Shown: positions 35,520 to 45,654 of the stretch, piece after piece
How the letters are laid out: the number at the start of each line of letters is the position of its first letter
How positions within the stretch are numbered: the stretch's first letter is position 1
Source of the DNA: Arthrobacter castelli DSM 16402
GTDB lineage: Bacteria > Actinomycetota > Actinomycetes > Actinomycetales > Micrococcaceae
DNA length: 64,000 bases
Assembly: GCF_000430705.1 (NCBI RefSeq)
Contig: NZ_AUMN01000004.1
Coordinates: 62,001-126,000, forward strand
Direction: 5' to 3'
Program-made: the position numbers and the translations under genes
The notes under the pieces: model-generated
Databases searched by the model: none
What the model was told of the DNA's origin: nothing
Seen by the model: the letters and a program-made list of their open reading frames with translations, nothing else

Positions 35520-37052
35520 TCAAGGGCGCCAGCCCGGATGGCCCCCGCCGTCGTCACCATCGTCGCGGTCCGGATCCTCGTTGCCGGACTCTTCCGGCGA
35601 CCCTTGGCCACCGGTGTTGTCCCCATATTGGGGGTCCTCGTTCCCGGATCCGCCGACTGAAGGGCCAGTGGCCCCGTCGTCGTTGCCGTCACTGGTCTCG
35701 ACGTCACCTGTCGGCTGATCCTCGTAACCGCCGGACAGCAGTTTCTGCAGCGCCGCGTCGACGTCCTGATCCGAGGCTTCCATCAGCTGCCGGCGTTCGT
35801 CGAACCCGGCCGGGTCGTCCAGATCCTCGGCAGTCGGCAGCAGGTCGGGGTGGGCCCAAATAGCATCCCGCCCCTCGATGCCGCGGTCCTTTTCCAGCTT
35901 GGCCCACAGCGCGGCCGCATCGCGGAGCCGGCGGGGACGCAATTCCAGTCCCACCAAAGAGGTGAAAGCGTGTTCGGCCGGACCGCCGGTCGCGCGGCGG
36001 CGCCGGACCGTTTCGCGCAGCGCCTCGGCCGAAGGGAGGTTGCTGGCGGCGGCAGCGGTCAACTGATCCACCCACCCTTCGACCAGCGCGAGCGTGGTCT
36101 CCAACTTCTCCAGGGCGGCGTCCTGTTCGGCGGAACGCTGCGGCATGAACACGCCTTGTGAGAGTGCTTCCTGGATTGACTCCGGGTTTGACGGATCGAT
36201 GTCGCGGGCCAGCTCCTCGATCTTGCCGGTATCAATGTGGATCCCGCGGGCGAAGCTTTCAATCGCTCCCAACAAATGTCCGCTCAGCCACGGTACGTGG
36301 GTAAACAACCTGGCATGGGCGGCCTCGCGCACAGCCAGGAACAGCATCACTTCCTGCGGCGGGACGTCCAGCCCCTCACCGAATGAAGCAACGTTGGCGG
36401 GGAGCATGGCCATTTGGTTTCCGGCCAGCGGAATACCTATGTCGGAGGCGCTGACCACTTCGCCCGACAGCGCACCGACGGCCTGGCCGAGCTGCATACC
36501 GAAGAGTGCGCCGCCCATGTTCTGAAGCATCGACTGGGCCCCGCCCATCATCGACTTCATTTCCTCGGGCATTTGTTCACCAAGTGCTGAGGAGAGAGCG
36601 AACGCCACGGAGTTGGCGACCGGCTCGGTCATCCGCTTCCACGTGTCCATGGTCTCTTCGACCCATTCGGCACGGGACCAGACCCGGCCGATCATGCTGG
36701 TGCCGGGGAAATCCGTGGCCGGTTCCAGCCAGATTTCAGCCAGCCGGAGGGCCTCATCGACCTCGTGCGACTGTGCACTTGTCACGGAAGGATCCTCGCC
36801 GGCCGCTGCCGCCTGCCTGGCGTTCTCATGGGCCAGCTGCCAGTTCACCGGCGCATCGCTCTGCGAGCTCATCATCGACTGGACCTGCTGGAACATCATG
36901 GCCAACGCTTGCGGGTCAGACGGCATGCCGCTGGCCTTGGCGAACTCCTCCGGATCGATGCCGCCGGCCCCCTGTGAGCCGAAGAGCTTTGCCAGCATCT
37001 CCGACAGGGGATCTTTTGGATCCTCGCCTTCATGGGGTGGGTTCGAACTCAT
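35520..37052 (-). CDS. Zinc-dependent metalloprotease family protein (DUF2342-like)
   Basis: 510 residues of a conserved actinobacterial family annotated as zinc-dependent metalloprotease or F420-associated hydrolase. Helical N-terminal region with WSRAEWVEETMDTWKRMTEP and GAQSMLQNMGGALFGMQLGQ. The putative active segment is FLAVREAAHARLFTHVPWL, where REAAH stands in place of HEAAH, as is common in this family. ALVEGWVDQLT and the basic stretch RRRRATGGPAEHAFTSLVGL follow. The last 80 residues are low-complexity and acidic with SGNEDP twice. It is divergent from the PDZ-Lon gene. Protease activity is by family name only. Confidence 0.85.
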   Translation of the reverse strand: MSSNPPHEGEDPKDPLSEMLAKLFGSQGAGGIDPEEFAKASGMPSDPQALAMMFQQVQSMMSSQSDAPVNWQLAHENARQAAAAGEDPSVTSAQSHEVDEALRLAEIWLEPATDFPGTSMIGRVWSRAEWVEETMDTWKRMTEPVANSVAFALSSALGEQMPEEMKSMMGGAQSMLQNMGGALFGMQLGQAVGALSGEVVSASDIGIPLAGNQMAMLPANVASFGEGLDVPPQEVMLFLAVREAAHARLFTHVPWLSGHLLGAIESFARGIHIDTGKIEELARDIDPSNPESIQEALSQGVFMPQRSAEQDAALEKLETTLALVEGWVDQLTAAAASNLPSAEALRETVRRRRATGGPAEHAFTSLVGLELRPRRLRDAAALWAKLEKDRGIEGRDAIWAHPDLLPTAEDLDDPAGFDERRQLMEASDQDVDAALQKLLSGGYEDQPTGDVETSDGNDDGATGPSVGGSGNEDPQYGDNTGGQGSPEESGNEDPDRDDGDDGGGHPGWRP

Positions 37053-37228
37053 AGGTACCGCCGTTTCCCTGCTATAGCGTTCAGTTGGGCCAAGGGACTT
37101 GGAACTTTAAACGTTACCGGCACGTGCTTTGGGTTGTCGCCCTTTCGCGGGCAGGTTCGCTGAAGGCAAATAATGTCACTCGGCGACGCGTAGGCTGGGA
37201 CAAAGACTATATTCGAGAGGCTGTGCTG

Positions 37229-38338
37229 TTGAGTTATCCGCCACCTGCGCCGTATGGTGTGCCTTCCCGCCCCCAGCGGCAAAAAGATCCGCGATTCGGC
37301 GCAATGGTGGTTTCGGGTGTGATTGCGGTGGTGCTGATTGTCGCCGCCCTCTTCCTGCCCGCGCCTTACGTGGTGGAAAGTCCGGGGCCAACGTTCAATA
37401 CGTTGGGCAAGACGGAGCAGGGTCCCGTGATCGAGATCGAAGAACATCAGAGCTACCCGGCCGGCGGGCACCTCAATCTGACAACTGTTTACGTCACCGG
37501 CGGACCCGGCCCCCGGAACAACGTGAGCATTTTCCAGGCATTCGAAGCGTGGGCGGATCAGTCCGATTCTGTCCTTCCGGTGGAGCTGGTGTATCCGCCC
37601 GATGTCACCCGTGACCAAATCCAACAACAAAATGCGGCCGCCATGGATTCTTCGCAGGACAGCGCCATTGCGGCTGCGATGACCCAACTCGGTATCGAGT
37701 ACAACCAGGAAATGTTCGTCGTCGGATTCACCCGGGATTCCGCTGCCAAGGGCGTCCTGCAGAAGGACGACATTCCGCTGCGGATTAACGGGAAGAAGAT
37801 CGAGAATATCGACACTCTCCGCAAGGAACTCAATGCTTCCGGCGGCAAGACCGTTCAACTGACCATCAAGCGGGACGGCGAAACAATCACCGAGGAAGTC
37901 ACTCCCAATCAGGCCGATTCCGGCGACTACCGATTAGGCGTCTTCCTCGGCACCAATTATGACTTCCCGTTTAAGGTCGACATCGGGTTGCAGAACGTTG
38001 GCGGCCCCAGCGCGGGAATGATGTTTGCCCTGGGCATTATGGACAAGCTGACCGAGGGCAAGATGACCGGTGGCCGGTTCTTCGCCGGCACGGGCACGAT
38101 TTCCTCCACGGGGGACGTGGGTCCCATTGGCGGTATACAGCAGAAAATGGTCGGGGCGGACAAGGACGGCGCCGAAGTCTTCCTCGCCCCCGCGGGCAAT
38201 TGCAGCGACGTCGAGGGCAACGTCCCTCAGGGGATGGACGTGTACAGCGTCGAAACGCTGGATGACGCCGTCGACGTCGTGAAAACTGTTGGTTCCGGCG
38301 GTGACACGTCGGCGTTGGAAACCTGCCAAAGCCAGTAG
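37229..38338 (+). CDS. Membrane-anchored PDZ/Lon-type (S16) serine protease
   Basis: 369 residues. One N-terminal membrane segment (GAMVVSGVIAVVLIVAALFL) is followed by YVVESPGPTFNTLGK, typical of this family. A PDZ domain (DIPLRINGKKIENIDTLRKE) and a C-terminal Lon-like domain follow. The catalytic Ser lies in VGGPSAGMMFALGI and the Lys 45 residues later in GGIQQKMVGA, giving the Ser-Lys dyad. The start is taken as TTG 37229, with GAGAGG 8 bp upstream; GTG 37223 is too close to that site. In mycobacteria the same gene also lies between the zinc protease and UPF0182 genes. Confidence 0.92.
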   Translation: MSYPPPAPYGVPSRPQRQKDPRFGAMVVSGVIAVVLIVAALFLPAPYVVESPGPTFNTLGKTEQGPVIEIEEHQSYPAGGHLNLTTVYVTGGPGPRNNVSIFQAFEAWADQSDSVLPVELVYPPDVTRDQIQQQNAAAMDSSQDSAIAAAMTQLGIEYNQEMFVVGFTRDSAAKGVLQKDDIPLRINGKKIENIDTLRKELNASGGKTVQLTIKRDGETITEEVTPNQADSGDYRLGVFLGTNYDFPFKVDIGLQNVGGPSAGMMFALGIMDKLTEGKMTGGRFFAGTGTISSTGDVGPIGGIQQKMVGADKDGAEVFLAPAGNCSDVEGNVPQGMDVYSVETLDDAVDVVKTVGSGGDTSALETCQSQ

Positions 38339-38341
38339 GAT

Positions 38342-38355
38342 TTTCGGCGCCGAAA
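38342..38355. other. 14-bp perfect palindrome after the PDZ-Lon gene
   Basis: TTTCGGCGCCGAAA immediately follows the stop codon. It could fold as a small hairpin or serve as a protein-binding dyad. No T-run follows. Confidence 0.4.
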
Positions 38356-38563
38356 GCAATCTTGCGGGCTGTCAGAATTACGATCCAGTGACAGTCCGGC
38401 AGATCAATTGTGTCCCGATTGGTTGTGGCATTGCCTTACAGGCAGAATGAAGGGGTAAGGAACCATCGGCCGCGGTGAATCGTGGCACTACTAAAGCATC
38501 TGTTTGCTGTACAGCCACAACTTTAGATTGATGGACCAGCGCACCCTAGTGACGAGGTAACGA

Positions 38564-41500
38564 GTGACATCCGGATCATCCACGCAGGATAGACCACGCC
38601 CGATCTTCAGAGGCCGCCGGGGGCCGCTGATCCCGACACTGATTATTGTCGGTGTGCTCGTTGTAGGGTTCATCTTCTTCTCCGGCATCTACGCCGACAT
38701 CCTGTGGTTTGATCAATTGGGGTACCTCGATGTCTTCGTGACACAGAATGTTACGCAGGCGGCCATCTTCATCGTCGCAGCCCTGATCATGGGCGCGACG
38801 GTGTACGCAAGCCTCCGCATCGCCTATGGTGCCCGCCCCATCTACGCCCCGGACACTGATGTCCAGGACAACCTGAGCCGGTACCAGGAAACGATTGAGC
38901 CCGTCCGGCGGCTGGCTATGATCGGCATCCCTGCCCTGTTGGGGCTGTTTGCCGGTACCGCCGCCTCCTCCCAGTGGCAGCAGGTGCTGCTGTTCTTCAA
39001 CCAGGTTCCGTACGGAGAGACCGACCCGGAATTCGGTCTCGACTACACGTTCTACATGATCTCGTTACCCTTCCTGGGGTTCCTGACCGGCTTCCTGATC
39101 AGTGTCGTGCTGGTGGCCGGTATTGCCGGAATCCTGACCCATTACCTGTACGGCGGGATCCGCCTGGAGGAGAGGGGCATATTCACCAGCACGGCTGCCC
39201 GGGTCCATATCGCTGTGGCAGCGGCTGCCTTCCTGGTGCTGCAGGCGGCCAATTATTGGCTGGATCGCTATTCGACACTGACCAGCCAGGACGGCAACTG
39301 GGCCGGCGCCTTCTTCACGGATGTGCACGCTGTGATTCCCACGAAGGCCATTCTGGCGGTCGCCGCACTCATTGTTGCCGCGTTGTTTGTTGCGGCGGCA
39401 ACGACCAACAAGTGGAGACTTCCCCTGGTGGGAACGGCGATGTTGATCATCACCGCAGTGCTTGCCAGCGGCGTCTACCCGTGGGTTATCCAGCGCTTCC
39501 AGGTCGAACCGTCCGAGCAGACCATGGAAGTTCCGTACATCGAGCGGAATATCGAGATGACGCGTGAGGCGTACGGACTATCGGACATCAAGGTCAAGGA
39601 CTACGACGCCACCACCAACGTGAAACAGGGCGCCCTTGAAGAGGACCAGGCAACGATGGACAATATCCGTCTGCTGGATCCCAATCTGGTCGCGGCGGCC
39701 TTTGGGCAACTGCAGCAGTTCCGTCCCTACTACCAGTTCCCCAACATCTTGAACGTTGATCGGTACAAGGTGGACGGCCAGACGGAGAATGTTGTCGTCG
39801 CCGTACGCGGACTGGATACCGGAAACATCAACAGCTGGATCAACCAGCACGCCGTCTATACCCATGGTTACGGCGTTGTCGCCGCCAGCGCCAGTGAAGT
39901 CGCGGCCGACGGCGAGCCGCAATTCCTTGAATCAGGCATACCCAGTCAGGGAGTCTTCGGCGATTACCAGCCGCGGATTTACTTTGGCGAGTATTCACCT
40001 GAATACTCGGTGGTCGGTGCTCCGGAAGGCACGCAGCCGATGGAGCTGGACCGTCCGGAGACCGGCGGCGCCGCGGGGGAGGCCAAGACCACGTTCTCCG
40101 GCGATGGCGGACCAAGCGTTGGGAACTTCTTTAACCGGCTGGTCTACGCGATCCAGTTCCAATCCACCGAATTGTTGCTTTCGGACGCGGTGAATGAGGA
40201 ATCGCAGATTCTCTACGACCGCGACCCGCGTGAACGCGTTGAAGCCGTGGCACCTTACTTGACTATCGACAGCAACATCTACCCCGCCGTCGTCGACGGG
40301 AGGGTGAAGTGGATTGTCGAGGGCTACACGACGAACTCGAATTTCCCATACTCGGAACAGCAGCAGCTGGAGTCAGCCACCACTGATTCGCAGACCGGAA
40401 CCGGCGCTGCCCAGCAGGCGCTTCCACCGGAGCCGGTGAACTACATCCGCAACTCGGTCAAGGCAACAGTCGACGCCTATAACGGTTCAGTGGATCTATA
40501 CGCATGGAATCCCGATGATCCGCTGTTGCAGGCATGGCAGAACGTCTTTCCCGAGGCTATTCAGCCGCTCAGCGAGGTTTCCGGGGACTTGATGAGCCAC
40601 TTCCGCTATCCCGAGGACTTGTTCAAGGTTCAGCGCGAGTTGCTTGGAACGTACCACGTCACTAACCCGGTCAACTTCTATCGGGGCAACCAGGAGTGGA
40701 GCGTCCCGGACGACCCGACCGAATCGGATAACAACAACACTCCCGGGCAGGATGAGAGCAATGTCCCGATCCCGCCGTACTACCTGTCTCTGGCGATGCC
40801 GGGCCAGAAGAATCCGGCCTTCCAACTGACCTCGCCGTTCATTCCCGCGGCATCGAGTCAGGGCGAGGAGGCCAGGAACGTGCTGTATGGCTATTTGGCG
40901 GCTAACTCCAACGCCGGATCCACGGCAGGCGAGAAGGCGGACAGCTACGGAACGTTGCGTCTGCTGGAGCTGCCGACGGACCGAGTGGTGTCCGGGCCCG
41001 GCCAGGCGCAGAACCTGTTCAACTCCGATCCCGAAGTGTCGCAGGCGTTGAACCTCTTGCGCAGAGGTGCGTCAGAAGTACTCAACGGCAATCTGCTGAC
41101 ACTTCCCGTTGGCGGAGGCATCCTCTACGTCCAACCGGTGTATGTGCAATCATCCGGCGAATCGTCGTACCCGACGCTGCAGCGGGTGCTGGTGAGCTTT
41201 GGCGAGCAAATCGGCTTCGCGCCAACGCTGGATAAGGCATTGGACGAATTGTTCCAGGGCGACTCCGGTGTCGAGGCCGAAGGAGCCGAACAGGATGATA
41301 CCGGCGGCGGCAACGGCGGCGGTGGCTCCGGTGGAGAAGGCCAGCAGCAAGGCGGCGGTGACGCGAGTGCCCAGGCAGCCTTGCAGGACGCCTTGGAGCG
41401 TGCCAACGCCGCTATACAGCAGGGGCAGGCTGCCCTGGCCGAGGGCGACTTTGCCGCCTATGGAAAGGCACAGGCCGCCTTGAACGAGGCGCTGCAGGAT

Positions 41501-41623
41501 GCCATTGAAGCTGAGAATCAGCTCGCCAACGGAGGCTCCGGCGGGCAAGGCGGTGAAGGCGCCGGCGGGAACAATGGCGGCGGTTCCGGCGGCGCCAGTC
41601 CGGAGCCAACTGACCAGTCCTGA
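38564..41623 (+). CDS. UPF0182 family membrane protein
   Basis: 1019 residues. Seven hydrophobic segments in the first ~310 residues, from [20 protein letters not shown] to [20 protein letters not shown], precede a large extracytoplasmic domain with [40 protein letters not shown] and [20 protein letters not shown]. These are typical of UPF0182 (Rv3193c-like). The C-terminus carries a Gly-rich stretch, an Ala/Gln helix ([20 protein letters not shown]) and a second Gly-rich end. The start is GTG with GACGAGG upstream. The function of the family is unknown. Confidence 0.92.
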   Translation: MTSGSSTQDRPRPIFRGRRGPLIPTLIIVGVLVVGFIFFSGIYADILWFDQLGYLDVFVTQNVTQAAIFIVAALIMGATVYASLRIAYGARPIYAPDTDVQDNLSRYQETIEPVRRLAMIGIPALLGLFAGTAASSQWQQVLLFFNQVPYGETDPEFGLDYTFYMISLPFLGFLTGFLISVVLVAGIAGILTHYLYGGIRLEERGIFTSTAARVHIAVAAAAFLVLQAANYWLDRYSTLTSQDGNWAGAFFTDVHAVIPTKAILAVAALIVAALFVAAATTNKWRLPLVGTAMLIITAVLASGVYPWVIQRFQVEPSEQTMEVPYIERNIEMTREAYGLSDIKVKDYDATTNVKQGALEEDQATMDNIRLLDPNLVAAAFGQLQQFRPYYQFPNILNVDRYKVDGQTENVVVAVRGLDTGNINSWINQHAVYTHGYGVVAASASEVAADGEPQFLESGIPSQGVFGDYQPRIYFGEYSPEYSVVGAPEGTQPMELDRPETGGAAGEAKTTFSGDGGPSVGNFFNRLVYAIQFQSTELLLSDAVNEESQILYDRDPRERVEAVAPYLTIDSNIYPAVVDGRVKWIVEGYTTNSNFPYSEQQQLESATTDSQTGTGAAQQALPPEPVNYIRNSVKATVDAYNGSVDLYAWNPDDPLLQAWQNVFPEAIQPLSEVSGDLMSHFRYPEDLFKVQRELLGTYHVTNPVNFYRGNQEWSVPDDPTESDNNNTPGQDESNVPIPPYYLSLAMPGQKNPAFQLTSPFIPAASSQGEEARNVLYGYLAANSNAGSTAGEKADSYGTLRLLELPTDRVVSGPGQAQNLFNSDPEVSQALNLLRRGASEVLNGNLLTLPVGGGILYVQPVYVQSSGESSYPTLQRVLVSFGEQIGFAPTLDKALDELFQGDSGVEAEGAEQDDTGGGNGGGGSGGEGQQQGGGDASAQAALQDALERANAAIQQGQAALAEGDFAAYGKAQAALNEALQDAIEAENQLANGGSGGQGGEGAGGNNGGGSGGASPEPTDQS

Positions 41624-41652
41624 CGATGGGAATGAGCCGGGCGGACCTCGAT

Positions 41653-41681
41653 TTGGTTCCATACTTCGTGGCAGGTAGTGT
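41653..41681 (+). promoter_or_regulatory. Candidate promoter of the initiator tRNA
   Basis: TTGGTT (41653-41658), a 17-bp spacer, then TAGTGT (41676-41681), placing the likely start about 5-8 bases before the tRNA. It is a moderate match to a housekeeping sigma promoter. Confidence 0.35.
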
Positions 41682-41692
41682 TAATAACACGC

Positions 41693-41766
41693 CGCGGGGT
41701 GGAGCAGTTCGGTAGCTCGCTGGGCTCATAACCCAGAGGTCGCAAGTTCAAATCTTGCCCCCGCAA
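41693..41766 (+). tRNA. tRNA-fMet (initiator), anticodon CAT
   Basis: Cloverleaf folds fully. The acceptor stem is CGCGGGG / CCCCGCA with an unpaired C1-A72, the anticodon stem is CTGGG/CCCAG (three consecutive G-C pairs), the loop is CTCATAA with CAT at 41727-41729, and the T arm is GCAAG-TTCAAAT-CTTGC. The C1-A72 mismatch and the GGG/CCC stem identify the initiator rather than elongator tRNA-Met. CCA is not encoded; the discriminator base is A41766. Confidence 0.96.
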
Positions 41767-41771
41767 CTGGT

Positions 41772-41813
41772 AAGCGAAGGTCCGAACCGAATGGTTCGGA
41801 CCTTCGCTTTTTT
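41772..41813 (+). terminator. Intrinsic terminator of the tRNA gene
   Basis: 17-bp perfect stem (41772-41788 with 41793-41809), loop GAAT, running into a T-run at 41808-41813. It is a textbook factor-independent terminator a few bases after the tRNA. Confidence 0.92.
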
Positions 41814-41902
41814 GCTTGGCTTTGGGTTTACCCTTACCCGACCGAGCCCTGGGCGGGGAAAGAGATCGGCCACCTGCGCTCAACAGCACTAAAATAGTAA
41901 GC

Positions 41903-42499
41903 ATGATGAACGTTCAGGGAGCCGGTGGCTTGCCTCATCACCGGCAAGGCGGGGAGACAAGCGGCGACTTCGATGACGGTCGGGGAGAGACCGAGAACCA
42001 GCGGCTCGACCGGAACTGGGTTGAGCTGTTGCAGGAGCTGCGCGTCATGCAGACGGGAATCCAGATTCTGACTGGCTTCCTGCTGACCCTGCCATTCCAG
42101 TCCAAGTTCCAGGACCTGGATACGTTCCAAATCGTGGTCTATCTGTGCCTGGTCGTGGGCGCCGTGGTGGTGACGGCGCTCATCCTGACATCAGTAAATC
42201 TGCACCGGGCGATCTTTGGACTGCACATCAAGAAATCGTTGGTCACAAACACCGACCGGACCGTGCGACTCACCATGGTCCTGGTTTCGCTGGTCCTTGC
42301 CGGGACGGCGGGGTTTATCTTCGACATCGTCGTGGGCCGTGTCGCCGGCGTGCTGGTATTCGGGTTGCTACTGGTCGGCGTGATCCTGCTGTGGAACGTC
42401 TACCCATACTTCATTCGCAGCAGAGCGACCCGGCAGCGATCCAATGGCGCTTCGCCGGGCAGCAAAAAGGCGGACCGGCACAGGGCCGATCCGCCTTAG
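41903..42499 (+). CDS. DUF6328 family membrane protein
   Basis: 198 residues. The polar N-terminus is followed by NWVELLQELRVMQTGIQILT, GFLLTLPFQSKFQDLD and FQIVVYLCLVVGAVVVTALI, with two further helices (LTMVLVSLVLAGTAGFIFDI; VAGVLVFGLLLVGVILLW). The Q-E-L-R-V-x-Q-T-G-x-Q pattern and LPFQSKF are characteristic of DUF6328. Role unknown. The ATG at 41903 starts the protein, although the frame is open to 41816, inside the terminator. The final ~10 codons also form the pspA terminator on the other strand. Confidence 0.8.
   Translation: MMNVQGAGGLPHHRQGGETSGDFDDGRGETENQRLDRNWVELLQELRVMQTGIQILTGFLLTLPFQSKFQDLDTFQIVVYLCLVVGAVVVTALILTSVNLHRAIFGLHIKKSLVTNTDRTVRLTMVLVSLVLAGTAGFIFDIVVGRVAGVLVFGLLLVGVILLWNVYPYFIRSRATRQRSNGASPGSKKADRHRADPP
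42461..42497 (-). terminator. Intrinsic terminator of pspA inside the opposing gene's 3' end
   Basis: Read on the minus strand: a 13-bp stem (42497-42485 with 42479-42467, one G-U wobble), a 5-base loop, then TTTTT from the A-run 42464-42468. It sits within the last codons of the DUF6328 gene and 23 bp after the pspA stop. Confidence 0.75.
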
Positions 42500-42519
42500 T
42501 GAACGCTTGCCGACCAGCC

Positions 42520-43290
42520 TCAGTAGCCGGACTGTGTCGTCTCACCGGTGGTTAGCTGGGATGGATCGTTCTCATCCGAACGGCCCGCCTTCAAAGCCGC
42601 CAATCGGGCCTCGACTTCGGTCTGTTCACCGAGGTCCTCCAGGCTCTCGAACTGGGCATCGAGACTGGAATTCTGCAGCTCCGACTGGCCACGCACACGG
42701 GCTTCTTCCCGGCGGATTTTCTCTTCGAAGCGCCCGACTTCACTGGTGGGATCCATGAAGTCCAAGCTCTTGACGGCGTCCTGCACCTGGGATTGAGCCT
42801 CGACGGTCCGGGAGCGGGCAACCAGTTCGTCCCGCTTGCGGGTCAGTTCGTCGAGCTTATTCTTCATTTCGTTCAAACCAGTCTTCAGTTTTTCAACGAT
42901 CTCGGTTTGCGAAGCGATTGTTGGTTCAGCACTCTTGGCTTCGTTCTCAGCATCGATTTGGCGCTGAATCGCGACCTTGGCCAAATTGTTGAACTTATCA
43001 GCATCGGCTGTATCACCCTGGGCGCGGAATTCCTCAGCGCGCTGGCTGGCCGCGATGGCCTTATTGCCCCATCCCTGCGCTGCCTGGACATCTTCCTGGT
43101 GGTCCTCCTGCAGCATGCGGAGGTTGCCGATCGTCTGGGCGACGGCGCTCTCCGCCTCCGCAATGTTGTTCGTGTAATCGCGGACCATCTGATCCAGCAT
43201 TTTCTGCGGATCTTCGGCCTGGTCGATCAGGGCGTTGACATTGGCACGGGCCAGTTGTGCCACACGACCGAATATTGACTGCTTCGCCAT
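42520..43290 (-). CDS. pspA: PspA/IM30 (Vipp1) family protein
   Basis: 256-residue membrane-remodelling stress protein. N-terminal helix MAKQSIFGRVAQLARANVNA is followed by ALIDQAEDPQKMLDQMVRDY, the conserved PspA start. Almost all the rest is coiled-coil (heptads in ETVEKLKTGLNEMKNKLDEL-like stretches), with a divergent tail. ATG 43290 has GAGGGAC at proper distance; the upstream codons to 43320 are not needed. It is 60 bp downstream of the TPM-domain gene on the same strand, and the pair is probably one envelope-stress operon. No PspBC or PspF partner is visible. Confidence 0.92.
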   Translation of the reverse strand: MAKQSIFGRVAQLARANVNALIDQAEDPQKMLDQMVRDYTNNIAEAESAVAQTIGNLRMLQEDHQEDVQAAQGWGNKAIAASQRAEEFRAQGDTADADKFNNLAKVAIQRQIDAENEAKSAEPTIASQTEIVEKLKTGLNEMKNKLDELTRKRDELVARSRTVEAQSQVQDAVKSLDFMDPTSEVGRFEEKIRREEARVRGQSELQNSSLDAQFESLEDLGEQTEVEARLAALKAGRSDENDPSQLTTGETTQSGY

Positions 43291-43350
43291 TGCTTTGTCC
43301 CTCTTTCTTCCTTGCATCAATTGCCTGTTGATCCTTTGCGTCGAGCTGTC

Positions 43351-45360
43351 CTAGAAACTTCCTCCGGCGCCGCCGCCAAAGCCGCCTCCGAAGTCGCCGC
43401 CTCCGAAGTCGCCACCACCGAAGCCGCCGAATCCACCGCCGCCACCCAGGACGGAACCCAGCAAAATGCCTCCAAGCATGGCGCCGCCCATGCCACTGCC
43501 GCCGCGGTGCCGGCTGTACATTCCGCCACCGTAGCCGCCATGGCCGCCGAATCCTTCAACATCGGTCTGGGCGATCTTCGCTGCCTGCCCGGCAAGAACA
43601 TTTGCCTGGTGAGCGTAGGAGAGGGCCGAGGTGGGGTCGTCGCGGGAGATGGAAAGCGCGTGATCAAGGTTCCGCTGCGCTTCGGCCAGCCGGGTCCGGG
43701 CTTCGCTCCCGACACCGCCGCGCCTGGCCGCAATGTAGTCGGAGGTGCCCGAAATTTGCGACCGCGCGGAGATCACCGCCTGTTGCAAGGCGCTTCGGGA
43801 ACGGCGATCCTGCTCCTGCTTGTCACGCACGCCGGCGAGCGCCTCGTCCAATTGCCGATTCGCTTCGTCAATGCGCTGCAGGCACGCCAGAGGACCATAT
43901 TTTCCGGCTGCCATTTCGCTTCGCACTTGCTGCAGAGCGGATTCAGTGCGGGCCAGGGGGCCGGCCAGTTCAGGGTGTGAACCGCCGTCGAGCATGGCGC
44001 GTGCTGCTGCGACGTCGGCAGAAACATCTGCGATGGCAGGTTCAAGTTCCTTGGTCGCTTCCGCGAGGTCGTCCGAGAGCTTGTCGATGGCGTCGAGCAG
44101 AATATTCGTCTGTTGGACGCTGTCCTCAGCGGCGCGCACTGCAATCACGGCAGATCCGGTGTCGCCTTCGGCGATCTTTTCCTCAGCCGTTTCGGCGGCG
44201 GTTTCGACGAATTCGAGGCGCTGGTTCGCCTGTGCGATATTATCGGCAACCTGGGTGATGGCCTCGCCCGCGTACCGTTCCTGCAGCTTCGCAAGGGAAG
44301 CTTCGGCAGCCTGAACGTTTTGGGTCGCATCGGCCGCACGCGCCCGGGCATTCTGCAGTGCCGCCGGAGCGTTCTTTTCCAGTTCCCGCAACTTGTCGAA
44401 TTCGGCCTTGTGCTCTTCCAACGAGCTATTGGCCGCCTCGCAGTTCCGGATGATTTGTCCCAGCCACGACCGCTGCTGCTCCTCCGTGTCAGGAATGTGA
44501 TCGTCCAGTTGCTGCTGCAGTTTGAACGATTCGCCGAGCTGCGTTTTGGCATGGTCGATATCGGCGATGAACGGCCGCACTGCCTCATCCCCGTACTGCG
44601 CCTGTGCAAACAGGACTTCCTGGTCGCTGGTCTTGATGGCATCATCACAAGCGACCAATAGACTGCCGGCCCGCTGGCGCAGTTCTTCGATGCTGAGTGA
44701 AGCCAGCGGGTCCGGCGGGGCTTTTTCCTCGTCTTTGTCCAGTTCGGCCTGTCCGTCCTTGGTGGCCGAATGGCTGCGCGAACGGAGGAACAGGAACCCT
44801 GCGATTCCGATCACCGCGATAATGAGCGCCACAGTTAACACAGTTGAAATTCCGCCTCCGTCGTTGGGGTTTCCGTCGCCTCCGCTGGCTGCATCGGCCG
44901 CACCGTTGGTTGCACCGATGGCTGCTTCAGCCCAGTTATCGTCGTCCAGTTCGGGACGGACGACTTCCTGGGAGATGGTCTGTTCCTCCTCAGCGCTGAT
45001 ATCGCTTGCTGAGTTGAAGTTGAGCTGGAAATCCCGTGTCTCTGTTGCAACGGCCAGCACCCCGTCAATAGTTCCGAGGTTGTTGACCTGGGCCGTTTCC
45101 TGAACCCACGCCTGTGGGCTGTCAGTGCCGGTGAAGTCCGGGACGAACGCGATATGCAGGTTGTAGCCGTGCTCATCCTGAAGCTGCTCGATGGCGTCTA
45201 TGACCGTCGATTCTTCAGAGCTGCTGAGTACATCGGATTCATCGATAAGATATTCACCGGGTGGGAATTCCACTGGTTCCGCAGCGAAGGCTGCGGCCGG
45301 GGCGCTGAAAGCCGCGGCAATTCCAATCGACACAGCCCATGGCTTAATCGACGCTCGCAT
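43351..45360 (-). CDS. TPM-domain membrane protein with coiled coil and Gly/Phe-rich tail
   Basis: 669 residues. A signal peptide (WAVSIGIAAAFSAPAAAFAA) is followed by a TPM (YgcG-like) extracytoplasmic domain from about residue 30 to 150 (YLIDESDVLSSSEESTVIDA; DGVLAVATETRDFQLNF). One membrane helix (VLTVALIIAVIGIAGFLFLR) near residue 180 leads into a long coiled-coil cytoplasmic part. A Gly-rich tail of GGFGG/GGDFGG units ends in GGSF. TPM proteins are linked to membrane-protein assembly or repair. Here the gene precedes pspA, which suggests a joint membrane-integrity role. The start is ATG 45360. Confidence 0.85.
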   Translation of the reverse strand: MRASIKPWAVSIGIAAAFSAPAAAFAAEPVEFPPGEYLIDESDVLSSSEESTVIDAIEQLQDEHGYNLHIAFVPDFTGTDSPQAWVQETAQVNNLGTIDGVLAVATETRDFQLNFNSASDISAEEEQTISQEVVRPELDDDNWAEAAIGATNGAADAASGGDGNPNDGGGISTVLTVALIIAVIGIAGFLFLRSRSHSATKDGQAELDKDEEKAPPDPLASLSIEELRQRAGSLLVACDDAIKTSDQEVLFAQAQYGDEAVRPFIADIDHAKTQLGESFKLQQQLDDHIPDTEEQQRSWLGQIIRNCEAANSSLEEHKAEFDKLRELEKNAPAALQNARARAADATQNVQAAEASLAKLQERYAGEAITQVADNIAQANQRLEFVETAAETAEEKIAEGDTGSAVIAVRAAEDSVQQTNILLDAIDKLSDDLAEATKELEPAIADVSADVAAARAMLDGGSHPELAGPLARTESALQQVRSEMAAGKYGPLACLQRIDEANRQLDEALAGVRDKQEQDRRSRSALQQAVISARSQISGTSDYIAARRGGVGSEARTRLAEAQRNLDHALSISRDDPTSALSYAHQANVLAGQAAKIAQTDVEGFGGHGGYGGGMYSRHRGGSGMGGAMLGGILLGSVLGGGGGFGGFGGGDFGGGDFGGGFGGGAGGSF

Positions 45361-45654
45361 GTGCAATACTCAACCCCATTCGGCTGTTCCGGCGGCGCCA
45401 AAAGCAGCCAATCCTGCGATCAACCAGACGCTGACCGACACCTTGATTCTATGTATCACCCTATATGTCGTCCACGGTTGAAATATATGCGGCCCCTCAT
45501 GCCTTATCCCTATGATGGCTTCGTTCGGGTATTTCATCCAGGCGAATCCCTGAGCAGGTATCCGGCTGTACAGCGAATGTCCAGCAAATATGATCTTCCA
45601 AATCAGGAACGGCGGGCATAGTGGGATACATCCACTCCGAAAGGAAATGTCGTC
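45361..45654. other. Divergent intergenic region between TPM and HtrA genes
   Basis: 294 bp holding both promoters. It is AT-richer than its flanks. On the minus strand a 29-codon GTG frame (hydrophobic, ending just before the TPM start) is readable but lacks a usable ribosome site. GAAAGGAAA near the right edge is the htrA ribosome site. No operator was identified. Confidence 0.4.

Noticed and set aside
45370-45459. 29-codon hydrophobic leader-like frame just before the TPM gene
   Set aside because: There is no ribosome binding site, the start is GTG and the length is within chance; kept only as a remark.
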